Assembly: GCF_020982545.1 (NCBI RefSeq)
Contig: NZ_JAJKLK010000001.1
Coordinates: 124,001 to 188,000, forward strand
Direction: 5' to 3'
From: Streptomyces sp. MNU76
GTDB lineage: Bacteria > Actinomycetota > Actinomycetes > Streptomycetales > Streptomycetaceae
Length of the DNA: 64,000 nucleotides
Part shown: piece by piece, positions 49,162 to 57,893 of the stretch
Layout: every line of letters starts with the position of its first letter
Position numbering within the stretch: position 1 is the first letter of the stretch
The notes under the pieces: model-generated
Databases searched by the model: none
The model's input: only the letters and a program-made list of their open reading frames with translations
What the model was told of the DNA's origin: nothing
Program-made: the position numbers and the translations under genes

Positions 49162-50487
49162 TCACAGCTTCGCCGGTGCCGATCCCTTCAGTTGCTCCAG
49201 GTCGAAGACCTCCGCCATGCGCTCGTAGCCCTTGTCGCTGGGGTGCAGGTGGTCGCCCGAGTCGTAGTCGGGGCGCAGGCTGCGGGGGTCGTACGGGTCG
49301 CGCAGGGCCTTGTCGAAGTCCACGTAGGCGTCGTACACGTCGCCGGAGCGGATGATGGCGTTGACGGCCTGGCGGACGGACTCGCGCTGGTCGGAGTAGC
49401 CGCGGTGGCCGTGGAACGGCATGAGGGTGGCGCCGACGACGCGCAGGCCCCGCGCGTGCGCCTGCTCGACGAGCCGGCGGAGGCCGTCGGTGATGGCCAC
49501 GGGGTCGGCCCGGCCGGGGTTCTTCAGGATGTCGTTGACACCGAGGTCGATGACGACGGCCTTGACACCCGTACGGCCGAGCACGTCGCGCTGGAAGCGG
49601 GAGAGGCCGCTGGGGTTCTCGGCGGGCCGCCCGTTGCCGTCGGTCAGGACGCGGTTGCCGCTGATCCCCTCGTTGACGACGCTGTAGCGGGGCGCGTCGG
49701 AGGAGCCGGCGGCCGCCCGGATCCGTCCGGAGAGGACGTCCGTCCAGCGCCGGTTCTCGTTGACGGTGGAGCTGACGCCGTCGGTGAGCGAGTCGCCGAG
49801 GACCACGACCGTGCCCTCGGACTCGTTGCTCAGCACGTCCAGGGCGGTGACGTACCGCCAGTGCAGTGTCTGTGTGGTGTACGGCTCACCGGTGACGTCC
49901 GCGACCTGGTCGCCCTCGGCGGTGTAGGAGATCTGCCGCGCGTGCGCGTGGTAGGTCGCCGGGCCGGAGGGGGTCGGGGAGTAGGTGGTGATCAGTACGT
50001 CGCTGTCGTGCGGGATCGGCACCCGTACGGCGTCGCTCACCACCTGCCGGCCGGCCGCGATGACGACCGTCGGGTTGCCGGCGAAGGTGAGACGGCGCAT
50101 GGTCTCGGCCGCCGCGGCCGGGGTGTCGCTCGAAGCGGCGACGGCGAGCGAGGCGTGAGTGATGGTCAGCGGCTGCTGGCCGTAGAGATTGGACAGGGTG
50201 ACGCGGGCACTCGTACCGGCGGCGGTCGTGTGCACCACGTTGCGCACCGAGCGGCCGGCGAGTCCGTCCCGCTCGGTGCCCGGCTCCGACCCGCTCGGCG
50301 ACGCGGCCCAGGCTCCGACCCAGACGCCGGTGGAGGCGGGGGCGGCGCTGTTGTGGGGCGCGCGGGCGAAGGTCTCCTGCCGCGGGGTGCCGTCGTCGAT
50401 GCCGACGCCGACGTATATCGCGGCCGAGACGGCCACGATCAGGGCGGCCATGGCCGCCAGAAGTGCATAACCGTGCTGCTTGGTCAT
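49162..50487 (-). CDS. Secreted or anchored SGNH/GDSL esterase
   Basis: A 441-residue SGNH hydrolase. An N-terminal signal-anchor helix (YALLAAMAALIVAVSAAIYVG) is followed by a beta-rich domain and the SGNH core: Ser in VVLGDSLTDGV, Gly in EGISGNRVL, Asn in IDLGVNDILK, Asp and His in GDHLHPSDKGYERM. ATG 50487 has GAGGAG upstream. It probably deacetylates or de-esterifies an extracellular polysaccharide or lipid. Confidence 0.92.
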   Translation of the reverse strand: MTKQHGYALLAAMAALIVAVSAAIYVGVGIDDGTPRQETFARAPHNSAAPASTGVWVGAWAASPSGSEPGTERDGLAGRSVRNVVHTTAAGTSARVTLSNLYGQQPLTITHASLAVAASSDTPAAAAETMRRLTFAGNPTVVIAAGRQVVSDAVRVPIPHDSDVLITTYSPTPSGPATYHAHARQISYTAEGDQVADVTGEPYTTQTLHWRYVTALDVLSNESEGTVVVLGDSLTDGVSSTVNENRRWTDVLSGRIRAAAGSSDAPRYSVVNEGISGNRVLTDGNGRPAENPSGLSRFQRDVLGRTGVKAVVIDLGVNDILKNPGRADPVAITDGLRRLVEQAHARGLRVVGATLMPFHGHRGYSDQRESVRQAVNAIIRSGDVYDAYVDFDKALRDPYDPRSLRPDYDSGDHLHPSDKGYERMAEVFDLEQLKGSAPAKL

Positions 50488-50725
50488 GCGGTGTGTGACT
50501 CCTCGGGCTGTGGAGCCCCGAGGCTCCGATGTGATCACCCCATGATGCGTCATGGGATGGGGGTTGCTTGCGAGAACCCCCATCGGTTCCCCCGCCCGGA
50601 CAGACGCGGGGAACTCCTGTTCCGTTCCGGGAGTCGGTCATGGAGTAGTCCACATCACGTCACCGAGCGGTGAAGAGACGGGAAACGGGACAATGTGTAC
50701 GGGGGACAGGGAACGGGTGGAGTGA

Positions 50726-52063
50726 ATGGACCGTACGAAAGCGGAAGAAGCGCAGCCCGGGGCGGCGGCGGGCGCCGGGCCGCGCGCCTCGCACCGCACC
50801 ATGACCACCTTCAGCGCCGCCGACGAGGAGAAGCAGCGCGGCGTTCGGCAGATGAAGCTCATCGCGGCCGGACTGCTGCTCTTCGTGGCGCTGGTCTACG
50901 TGCTGGCCAAGTGGGCCGCGCACGAGGGCGCGGGCGCCTGGGCCGGCTATGTCGCGGCGGCGGCCGAGGCGGGCATGGTGGGCGCGCTGGCCGACTGGTT
51001 CGCCGTGACCGCGCTGTTCCGGCATCCACTCGGGCTGCCCATCCCGCACACCGCGATCATCCCCACCAAGAAGGACCAACTGGGCGTCTCGCTGGGTGAG
51101 TTCGTCGGCGAGAACTTCCTCTCCCAGGACGTCGTACGACAGCGGCTGCGGGCCGTCGGCATCGGCAGCCGGCTCGGCGCGTGGCTCGCCGAGCCGCAGA
51201 ACGCCGACCGGGTGACGGCCGAACTGGCGACCGCGCTGCGGGGCGCGCTGACCGTGCTGCGCGACTCGGACGTGCAGGCCGTGGTGGGGGAGGCGATCAC
51301 CCGGCGGGCGAACGCGCAGGAGATCGCGCCCGGTATCGGCAAGATGCTGGAGAAGGTCGTCACCGACGGCGGCCACCGGCGGGTCGTCGACCTGATCTGC
51401 ACCCGCGCCCACGACTGGCTGGTCCTGCACGACACGCAGGTCATGAACGCCGTCGAGGGCGGCGCCCCGGGCTGGACCCCCCGGTTCGTGGACCGCAAGG
51501 TCGGCGAGCGCGTCTACAAGGAACTGCTGCGCTTCGCCACCGAGATGCGCGACTCGCCCACCCACCCGGCGCGCGGCGCCCTGGACCGCTTCCTCACCGA
51601 CTTCGCCACCGACCTGCAGTCCGACACGGAGACCCGGGCGCGGGTGGAGCGGCTGAAGGGCGAGGTGCTGGGCCGGAGCGAGGTCCAGGACCTGATCGCC
51701 TCAGCGTGGACGGCCGTACGGGCGATGATCGTGTCCGCCGCCGAGGACGAGCGCAGCGAGTTGCGGCTGCGGGTGCGCGCGTCCCTGCTGTCGCTGGGGA
51801 CGCGGATGGCCACCGAGCCGAGCGCGCAGGCCAAGGTGGACAAGTGGGTCGAGGGCGCGGCCGTGCACGTCGTCACCACCTATCGCGCCGAGATCACCTC
51901 CCTGATCACCGAGACCGTCGCGAGCTGGGACGCCGAGCACACCACGAAGAAGATCGAGGCCAACATCGGCCGTGACCTGCAGTTCATCCGGATCAACGGC
52001 ACGGTGGTGGGTTCGCTGGCCGGGCTGCTGATCTACACGGTGTCGCGGGCGCTGGGGGCGTAA
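50726..52063 (+). CDS. DUF445 family membrane protein
   Basis: A 445-residue YjiN/DUF445 protein. One or two N-terminal helices (KLIAAGLLLFVALVYVLAKW; GYVAAAAEAGMVGALADWFAVTALF) precede a long cytoplasmic helical region with PHTAIIPTKKDQLGVSLGEFV, then a C-terminal helix (INGTVVGSLAGLLIYTVSRAL). GGTGGAG lies 4 nt before ATG 50726. Function unknown, membrane-associated. Confidence 0.9.
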   Translation: MDRTKAEEAQPGAAAGAGPRASHRTMTTFSAADEEKQRGVRQMKLIAAGLLLFVALVYVLAKWAAHEGAGAWAGYVAAAAEAGMVGALADWFAVTALFRHPLGLPIPHTAIIPTKKDQLGVSLGEFVGENFLSQDVVRQRLRAVGIGSRLGAWLAEPQNADRVTAELATALRGALTVLRDSDVQAVVGEAITRRANAQEIAPGIGKMLEKVVTDGGHRRVVDLICTRAHDWLVLHDTQVMNAVEGGAPGWTPRFVDRKVGERVYKELLRFATEMRDSPTHPARGALDRFLTDFATDLQSDTETRARVERLKGEVLGRSEVQDLIASAWTAVRAMIVSAAEDERSELRLRVRASLLSLGTRMATEPSAQAKVDKWVEGAAVHVVTTYRAEITSLITETVASWDAEHTTKKIEANIGRDLQFIRINGTVVGSLAGLLIYTVSRALGA

Positions 52064-52142
52064 CCGCTGTCCGGCAGGGCACTCGGGGCGAGTTCGCTCG
52101 ATGTGGAGGGAGCCCGCACCCATGTCCTCATCGCCCCGAAGC

Positions 52143-52177
52143 CGCCGGGATCACCGGGATCACCGGGATCACCGGGA
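52143..52177 (+). repeat. Nine-bp tandem repeats
   Basis: GGGATCACC occurs three times in a row, encoding or preceding the MFS relic. Part of the otherwise gene-poor gap 52064-52471. Confidence 0.7.
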
Positions 52178-52273
52178 GTGATCACCACCGCCGTTCCGGC
52201 GCGCCTGGACCGGCTGCCCTGGTCGCGCCGGCACTGGACGATCGTGATCGGCCTCGGCACCGTGTGGGTCCTC
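52178..52273 (+). pseudogene. N-terminal relic of an MFS transporter
   Basis: [19 protein letters not shown] followed by [12 protein letters not shown] is the typical first cytoplasmic helix and TM1 of sugar-porter-like MFS transporters, which normally continue LDGLEVTIVG. Here the sequence switches abruptly to GLRPASGG and then to the intergenic hairpin repeat. Only about 32 residues remain, so this is a deletion remnant with an intact GTG start. Confidence 0.6.
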
Positions 52274-52345
52274 GGGCTCCGCCCAGCGTCAGGTGGGGTT
52301 GTGTGTGGGGTGGGGTTGTTCGTTGGCTGCGGCTGCGTGGGGGCC

Positions 52346-52367
52346 GGGCGCGCAGTTCCCCGCGCCC
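52346..52367. repeat. Streptomyces intergenic hairpin repeat, short copy
   Basis: GGGCGCGCAGTTCCCCGCGC, immediately after the MFS relic. Confidence 0.6.
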
Positions 52368-52471
52368 GTTTGGGGCGCGGCTCCGGTCGGCGTCTTCTGG
52401 GTCCGGGAAGTAGGGCGGTCTGAGTATCCGTACTCTGTCCGGTTGGCTCCCGGGGCGGAAACCTCGTACGC

Positions 52472-53002
52472 ATGACCGAGAAGCTGCTCCGCCCCCTGCG
52501 CACGTGCCCCTGGCCGGAACGCTGGCTGACCCGCCTGCTCGGCGCCGCGCTCGCCGCGGCCGCGTACCGCCTGTGCCTGCCGTGGGATCTTCGCGACCGC
52601 CCCGAGTTGGAGGGCTCCCTCACGGAGACGACGCCCGTGACCGTCACGGGCGTCGTCGTCCTCGCCCTCGTCCTGCTGCTCCTCGCGGCCTACTTCGGCC
52701 ACCGGGACGCCCTGGCCTGGCCCCTGCTCCTGGTCGCCGTGCCGCCGTCCGCCCTGATGTACGTGTCCTTCCACGCGCCCCCGGAGCCTCCGGACGCGGA
52801 CGTATGGCCGCTGTCGTGGGCCTTCTTCACGCTGGTGCTCGGCGCGTGGGTGCTGGTCGCGTCCTCGGTGGCGCGCCGGTTCCGGACGGATCCGGTGGAC
52901 GAGCGGTGGCTGATCCACAGCCGGCCCCAGGACGGTTCGGTCACCGCCCGGTTCGCCGAGCAGCCGCCGCCGGGCCGCCGTGCGGGCGCCCGTCAGCCGT
53001 AG
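52472..53002 (+). CDS. Membrane protein of unknown function
   Basis: A 176-residue protein with four predicted helices (RLLGAALAAAAYRLCL; VTGVVVLALVLLLLAAYFG; LAWPLLLVAVPPSALMYVSF; WAFFTLVLGAWVLVASSVAR) and a polar Pro/Arg-rich tail. ATG 52472 is used. No family is recognised. Good GC-position bias supports coding. It converges with the next gene. Confidence 0.72.
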   Translation: MTEKLLRPLRTCPWPERWLTRLLGAALAAAAYRLCLPWDLRDRPELEGSLTETTPVTVTGVVVLALVLLLLAAYFGHRDALAWPLLLVAVPPSALMYVSFHAPPEPPDADVWPLSWAFFTLVLGAWVLVASSVARRFRTDPVDERWLIHSRPQDGSVTARFAEQPPPGRRAGARQP

Positions 53003-53007
53003 AACCG

Positions 53008-53508
53008 TCAGCCGTAGAAGTACTGCCGGGCCTTCTGCTCGAAGAACGACGAGTAGGCGAGGCCGATGGCCGGGGTGCCGCGGTACGAGCCCACGTACTG
53101 CTGGGTGCTGTCGACCACCACGGGGCGGGCCATGCACGCCCACTTGTTGCGCTGCTGGGCCTCCGCCCAGCGGACGGCCGCCGGGTCCACCCGGTCGCTG
53201 ACCAGCACCGGGAACGCGCCGATGCCGTTCTGGATCCCGGCCGGCAGACCGCCCTTGGTCTTCTTCGCGTACGTCAGCACCTGGTCGGTGAAGGTCTCGA
53301 TGGTCGGGATGGTTATCTCCTGGACCGCCGCCGCGACCGTGAACAGGTGCAGCTTCGTCCCCATCCAGCTCCACCGGAAGTCGGCCCGGCGCCCGACGAG
53401 CACGGGCACCCCGGCCCACTCCTCCCACCAGGTACGACATCCGTCGGCGGCGAGACGGGCGGCCACGGAGGCGAGGTAGGTCTGGGAGGGCGTCTGCTGA
53501 GGATGCAT
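53008..53508 (-). CDS. Conserved hypothetical protein
   Basis: A 166-residue soluble protein with features of a lipase-like or sensor fold of unknown family: TWWEEWAGVPVLVGRRADFRW, then IPTIETFTDQVLTYAKKTKG and a C-terminal YSSFFEQKARQYFYG. ATG 53508 is chosen; GTG 53523 would add five residues. No catalytic motif is visible. It is conserved in Streptomyces as far as I recall. Confidence 0.72.
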   Translation of the reverse strand: MHPQQTPSQTYLASVAARLAADGCRTWWEEWAGVPVLVGRRADFRWSWMGTKLHLFTVAAAVQEITIPTIETFTDQVLTYAKKTKGGLPAGIQNGIGAFPVLVSDRVDPAAVRWAEAQQRNKWACMARPVVVDSTQQYVGSYRGTPAIGLAYSSFFEQKARQYFYG

Positions 53509-53567
53509 GGCCGGATCATGCACCCGCCGGTGGGCGCGTGTGAAGCCGGGGCGGCTTCACACGGACG

Positions 53568-54071
53568 TCAGGCTCCGGTGGTCGAACCGGGTCGCACGAT
53601 CATGAGGACCGTGACGGTCGCCCACAGGAGGTTGAACACGCCGGTGAACATGGCGAGTCGGGCGGTGGCCGCGGGTCCGGCGTCGGTGCCGGTGCCGGTT
53701 CCGGCCGCGGCTCCGGTGCCGACGGCGGTGCCGCCGAGTCCCTCCAGGATCTCCTCCTGCCGGGGCAGCACCAGTGCCAGCAGGACCATCGCCGCGAGGG
53801 CGGTCAGCAGCATCGACACGATCAGCCAGGCGTCCTTCAGCACCCCCATGCTCAGCGCCGTGGCGAACCCGAGCACGGGCACCGCGATGCCCACGCCGCC
53901 GTACACCCGGCAGATCCGGTGCAGCAGCCGTACGGCCGACACCGCCCGCTCGCTGTCGGGTTCGGCCAGCGCCTTGCGGGCGCTCGGCGGGAACATGCTG
54001 GCCGCGACGGTGACGGGCCCGACGGCGATGATCGCGGCGAGCACGTGGAGGGAGAGAAGGAACTTGGTCAC
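53568..54071 (-). CDS. DUF2269-like membrane protein
   Basis: A 167-residue protein with four helices (LLSLHVLAAIIAVGPVTVAA; VYGGVGIAVPVLGFATALS; AWLIVSMLLTALAAMVLLALV; TGVFNLLWATVTVLMIVRP), resembling the DUF2269 group of copper- or haem-related membrane proteins. A Gly/Thr-rich loop (GTAVGTGAAAGTGTGTDAGP) lies between helices 3 and 4. GTG 54071 has a TACCGT box upstream, suggesting leaderless translation. It is divergent from the AraC gene. Confidence 0.75.
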   Translation of the reverse strand: MTKFLLSLHVLAAIIAVGPVTVAASMFPPSARKALAEPDSERAVSAVRLLHRICRVYGGVGIAVPVLGFATALSMGVLKDAWLIVSMLLTALAAMVLLALVLPRQEEILEGLGGTAVGTGAAAGTGTGTDAGPAATARLAMFTGVFNLLWATVTVLMIVRPGSTTGA

Positions 54072-54214
54072 AGGGGGACGGTAGGGCGGGGAAGGATCAC
54101 AGAGGAGTGGCTTGATTGCCATGCCCCAACGGATTTTCGCCAGCGCCGCCACGACAGGGTGGGAGAAGCCCGCCTCCCGTTGGCCGGATCCCGGTGCGGG
54201 CCTACGCTCCCGCC

Positions 54215-55185
54215 ATGCACACCGTGGCCGTACTGGCGCTCGACGACGTGATCCCCTTCGACATGTCGGCTCCCGTCGACACCTTCGGCTGGGCGCGGCT
54301 GCCGGACGGGCGGGAGGCGTACCGGGTGCGGGTCTGCTCGGCGGCGGGGACGGGGTGGTGCGGGCGGGGCCGTTCAGCGTCCGCGCGCCGTACGGGCTGG
54401 AGGCGCTGGCCGAGGCGGACACCATCATCCTGCCGGGGACGGCCGACCCGACCCGGCCCCTGCCGCCGGGGGTCACGGAGGCGCTGCACGCCGCGGCGGC
54501 GAGCGGGACGCGGATCGCGTCGATCTGTGTGGGCGCGTTCCTCTTCGCGGCGACGGGGCTGCTGGACGGGCTGCGCGCCACCACGCACTGGATCGCGGCC
54601 TCCGATCTGGCGGCCCGTCACCCGAAGGTCACCGTCGACCCGAACGTCCTCTACGTCGACAACGGCCAGTTCCTGACCTCGGCGGGCGCCGCCGCGGCCA
54701 TGGACATGTGCCTGCACATGATCCGCAAGGACCACGGCTCGGCGGTCGCCGCGTTCACCGCGCGGATGTGTGTGATGCCCCTCGAACGGGAGGGCGGACA
54801 GGCGCAGTTCATCGTGCAGGACCTGCCCCCGGCACCCGCCGGCACCACCATGGAGCCCCTGCTGCGCTGGCTGGAGCAGAACGTGGAGCGGGATCTGACC
54901 CTGGACGACATCGCTCTCCACGCCGGCACCAGCACCCGTACGCTGAACCGCCGCTTCCGCGAACAGACGGGCACGACGCCCTTGCAGTGGCTGCACCGGG
55001 CGAGGGTCCGTCGGGCCCAGTACCTGCTGGAGTCCACCGACCACACCGTCGACCGCATCGCGACCCAGGCGGGCTTCGGCTCCCCCACGGCCTTCCGCGA
55101 CCGCTTCAAGAGGGTGGTGGGAGCGAGCCCGTACGCGTACCGGAGGGCGTTCCGGGGAGAGGGGCGTGGGGCGCGGAGGCGTTAG
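54215..55185 (+). pseudogene. GlxA-type AraC regulator with one frameshift
   Basis: A DJ-1/PfpI plus AraC regulator of about 323 residues. The start MHTVAVLALDDVIPFDMSAP and the rest lie in two frames that join if one G is added to the GGGG run at 54346-54349 (SAAG-DGVVRAGPF). The PfpI domain has ASICVGAFLFAATGLLDGL; the AraC domain at the end has two HTHs (LTLDDIALHAGTSTRTLNRRF; VDRIATQAGFGSPTAFRDRFKR). TACGCT 6 nt before ATG 54215 indicates leaderless start. Either a sequence error or a recent pseudogene. Paralogue of 56824-57813. Confidence 0.8.
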
Positions 55186-55248
55186 AGGGCGGAGTCCTTC
55201 ACGGCCGCTTCGCCTCGGGCCGTGCCCCTCCACGGCCGTGCCCCGTAA

Positions 55249-55269
55249 GGGGCGCGGGGAACTGTGCGA
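55249..55269. repeat. Streptomyces intergenic hairpin repeat, reverse orientation
   Basis: GGGGCGCGGGGAACTGTGCG in the 215-bp gap between the AraC gene and the MFS stop. Confidence 0.6.
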
Positions 55270-55400
55270 GCAACCACGGACAACCCGCAGCCCCCGACCG
55301 GCGGCCCCTACCGGCGGCGGCTACCCAGGGCCCGGCAACCCCTTCTGCCACTGCTGGGCCGCCGCCGCACACGCCACCGCGAGGACCGCCCCGCCCGAGG

Positions 55401-56753
55401 CTACTGCGCCGCCACCCGCCGGGCGCCCCGAGGCCCCCGTACGGCCACGGCCAGCAGGGACGCGGCCAGACAGACCGCGCTGAGGACGGTCCAGACGACG
55501 TCGTACGCGCCGAAGAGATCACGGGCGGTGGCGCCGAGGAACGCGGAGGCGCCCGCGCCGAGTTGGTGGGCGGAGTTGACCCAGCCGAAGACGATCGGGC
55601 CGTCCTCGCCGTACACGCGGTCACTGAGGGCGATGACCGGCGGGACGGTGGCGACGTCGACGAGGCCGTAGACGACGACGAAGGCGACCATCGTGGGGGT
55701 GACGGTGGACGAGAACACCATCGGCAGCGCCAGCAGGGTCAGTGCGCGGACCGCGAAGTACGCGGACAGCAGGCGGCTCGGGTCGAAGCGGTCGGTGAGC
55801 CAGCCGGAGAAGACCGCGCCCAGCGCGGAGAACACGCCGATCAGGGAGAGCAGCGAGGCGGCGGCCGTGGCGCGCATGCCGTGGTCGTGGGCGGCCGGGG
55901 CCCAGTTGCTCCACATGATCCCGTTGGTGGAGGCGCCGCAGATGACGAACATCCCGGCCAGGACCCAGAACGGCCCGGTCCGCGCGGCGTCGAACAGCAC
56001 CTTCAGGGCACGCTGCGCCGCCCCCGACGCAGGCGGCGGCTTCGGTACGAACTCCGTCGCCCCGTACGGCTTCGCGCGCACGTCCGCCGGGTGGTCGCGC
56101 AGCAGCAGGAGGACGAGGGCGGCCACCGCGAGGGCGACGAACGCGAGCGTCACCACCGGCGGGCGCCAGCCGTGCCGGTCGACGCCCCAGGCGAGCAGCG
56201 GCAGGAAGAGGAGCTGGCCCAGGTGGCTGGAGGAACTGAGCACTCCGGTGACCAGTCCGCGCCGCCGCTCGAACCAGCTGCTCGTGATGCTCGCCGCGAA
56301 CGTCATGGTGAGACATCCACTGCCGAGGCCGATCAACACGCCCCAGTACGCGGTCAGTTGCCAGGGCTGGGCCATCACGCTGGTGAGCAGCGCGCCCGCC
56401 GTGACGAGCAGCAGGGCGCCGACGACCACGCGCCGGATGCCGACCCGGTCCATCAGCGCGGCGGCGAAGGGGGCCGTGAGACCGAAGAGCACCATGTTCA
56501 CCGAGGCGGCGAGGGCGATCTGGCCCCGGTCCCAGCCGTAGTTCTCGTGCAGCGGCGTCACCAGCAGCCCGGGAACGGTGGTGAAGGCCCCGGCGGTGAC
56601 GATGGCCGCCCCGGCGGCGAGGGCCACGGCCCAGGCGCGGTGGAGGCGGGGGGTGCTGCCGTCATGGTCGCGGGGGGTGTTGCCGTCGTCATGGTCGCGG
56701 GGCGTGGTGCCGTTGTCGTCCTGGCGGTTCCGGGGGGTCGTCAGCTCAGCCAT
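55401..56753 (-). CDS. MFS transporter, probably exporter of the adjacent cluster product
   Basis: A 450-residue transporter with twelve helices. The N-terminal cytoplasmic tail is a repeat of DHDDGNTPRDHD-like units. Helix motifs include GLLVTPLHENYGWDRGQIAL, FAAALMDRVGIRRVVVGALL and ASITSSWFERRRGLVTGVLS, as in the oxalate/formate-type MFS group. ATG 56753. It is divergent from the GlxA regulator at 56824 (70 bp), which probably controls it. Its location beside the ectoine-like operon suggests efflux or uptake of that product; not proven. Confidence 0.88.
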   Translation of the reverse strand: MAELTTPRNRQDDNGTTPRDHDDGNTPRDHDGSTPRLHRAWAVALAAGAAIVTAGAFTTVPGLLVTPLHENYGWDRGQIALAASVNMVLFGLTAPFAAALMDRVGIRRVVVGALLLVTAGALLTSVMAQPWQLTAYWGVLIGLGSGCLTMTFAASITSSWFERRRGLVTGVLSSSSHLGQLLFLPLLAWGVDRHGWRPPVVTLAFVALAVAALVLLLLRDHPADVRAKPYGATEFVPKPPPASGAAQRALKVLFDAARTGPFWVLAGMFVICGASTNGIMWSNWAPAAHDHGMRATAAASLLSLIGVFSALGAVFSGWLTDRFDPSRLLSAYFAVRALTLLALPMVFSSTVTPTMVAFVVVYGLVDVATVPPVIALSDRVYGEDGPIVFGWVNSAHQLGAGASAFLGATARDLFGAYDVVWTVLSAVCLAASLLAVAVRGPRGARRVAAQ

Positions 56754-56823
56754 ACGTCCAGCCTGTCGGCCGTGCCCCGCCCCTACGAGTGGCCAGATGG
56801 ACCAGGTGCGCAAGAATGTGGCC

Positions 56824-57813
56824 ATGCCTGTCTTCGCCCGTCCCGGACGCCACCGCGTCGCCGTGCTCGCCCGTCAGATGCTCCTGCCCATCGAACTGGG
56901 AATCGTGCACCAGCTGTTCGGGCAGGCGAGAGAGGGGGCCACGGCGGAGGGGGAGCCGCTGTACGAGGTCGTCACCTGCGGGCTGCGAGCCGGTGTCACC
57001 CGTACGGACGGCGACTTCACGGTCAACGTCCCGTACGGCCCGGAGGCGTTGGCCGAGGCGGACACCGTCATCGTCCTGTCCTCCCACGACGACTACGTCC
57101 AGGACACCCCCGACCTCACCGCCCCGCTCGCGGACGCCCTCGCCCGGATCCGCCCCGGCACCCGGATCGCCTCCATCTGCACCGGCGCCTTCGTGCTCGC
57201 CTCCGCCGGGCTGCTCGACGGCCACACGGCCACCACGCACTGGCGGTACACCGACCTGTTCGCCCGCCTGTTCCCCCGGGTCGAGCTGGACCCGGACGTC
57301 CTCTACACCGACGGCGGTGACGTCCTGACCTCCGCCGGCTGCGCCTCCGGCATCGACCTGTGCCTGCACATGATCCGCCGCGACCACGGCACGGCCGTCG
57401 CGGGCGACGTGGCCCGCCGTACGGTCGTGCCGCCGCACCGCGAGGGCGGCCAGGTCCAGTACGTACGCCGCCCCGTTCCCGCCCTCGCGGCGCCCGCCAC
57501 CTCCGCCGCCCGCGAATGGGCGCTGCGCCACCTCCACGAGCCGGTCACCCTGGGGCAGTTGGCGGCGCGGGAGGCGATGAGCGTGCGCAACTTCAACCGC
57601 CGGTTCCGGGACGAGGTGGGCACGACCCCCATGAACTGGCTGACCCAGCAACGCGTCGAGCGGGCACGGGAGCTGCTGGAGGAGTCCGACCTGCCGGTCG
57701 ACCAGATCGCGGCCCGCACGGGCCTCGGCACGGCTGCCAACCTGCGCCGGCACTTCCAGGAGGCGCTGGGCACGTCCCCGAGCGCGTACCGGACTACGTT
57801 CCGGGCGACGTGA
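56824..57813 (+). CDS. GlxA-type AraC regulator (DJ-1/PfpI plus AraC)
   Basis: A 329-residue regulator. N-terminal DJ-1/PfpI fold (HRVAVLARQMLLPIELGIVHQLFG; RIASICTGAFVLASAGLLDGH) and C-terminal AraC with two HTHs (VTLGQLAAREAMSVRNFNRRFRDE; VDQIAARTGLGTAANLRRHF). Intact, unlike its paralogue at 54215. ATG 56824 is used; ATG 56797 is an alternative. It is divergent from the MFS gene and convergent with ectD, and is a candidate regulator of both. Confidence 0.92.
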   Translation: MPVFARPGRHRVAVLARQMLLPIELGIVHQLFGQAREGATAEGEPLYEVVTCGLRAGVTRTDGDFTVNVPYGPEALAEADTVIVLSSHDDYVQDTPDLTAPLADALARIRPGTRIASICTGAFVLASAGLLDGHTATTHWRYTDLFARLFPRVELDPDVLYTDGGDVLTSAGCASGIDLCLHMIRRDHGTAVAGDVARRTVVPPHREGGQVQYVRRPVPALAAPATSAAREWALRHLHEPVTLGQLAAREAMSVRNFNRRFRDEVGTTPMNWLTQQRVERARELLEESDLPVDQIAARTGLGTAANLRRHFQEALGTSPSAYRTTFRAT

Positions 57814-57820
57814 CGCCGAG

Positions 57821-57850
57821 GGGGCGGCCCCTTCGAGGAGGGGCCGCCCC
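57821..57850. terminator. Hairpin between the regulator and ectD
   Basis: GGGGCGGCCCC and GGGGCCGCCCC form an 11-bp stem with loop TTCGAGGA, between convergent genes. Confidence 0.85.
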
Positions 57851-57893
57851 ATGGTCGTACGGTCATGCCGGCGTCGTACGGTCGCGCCGTCGG

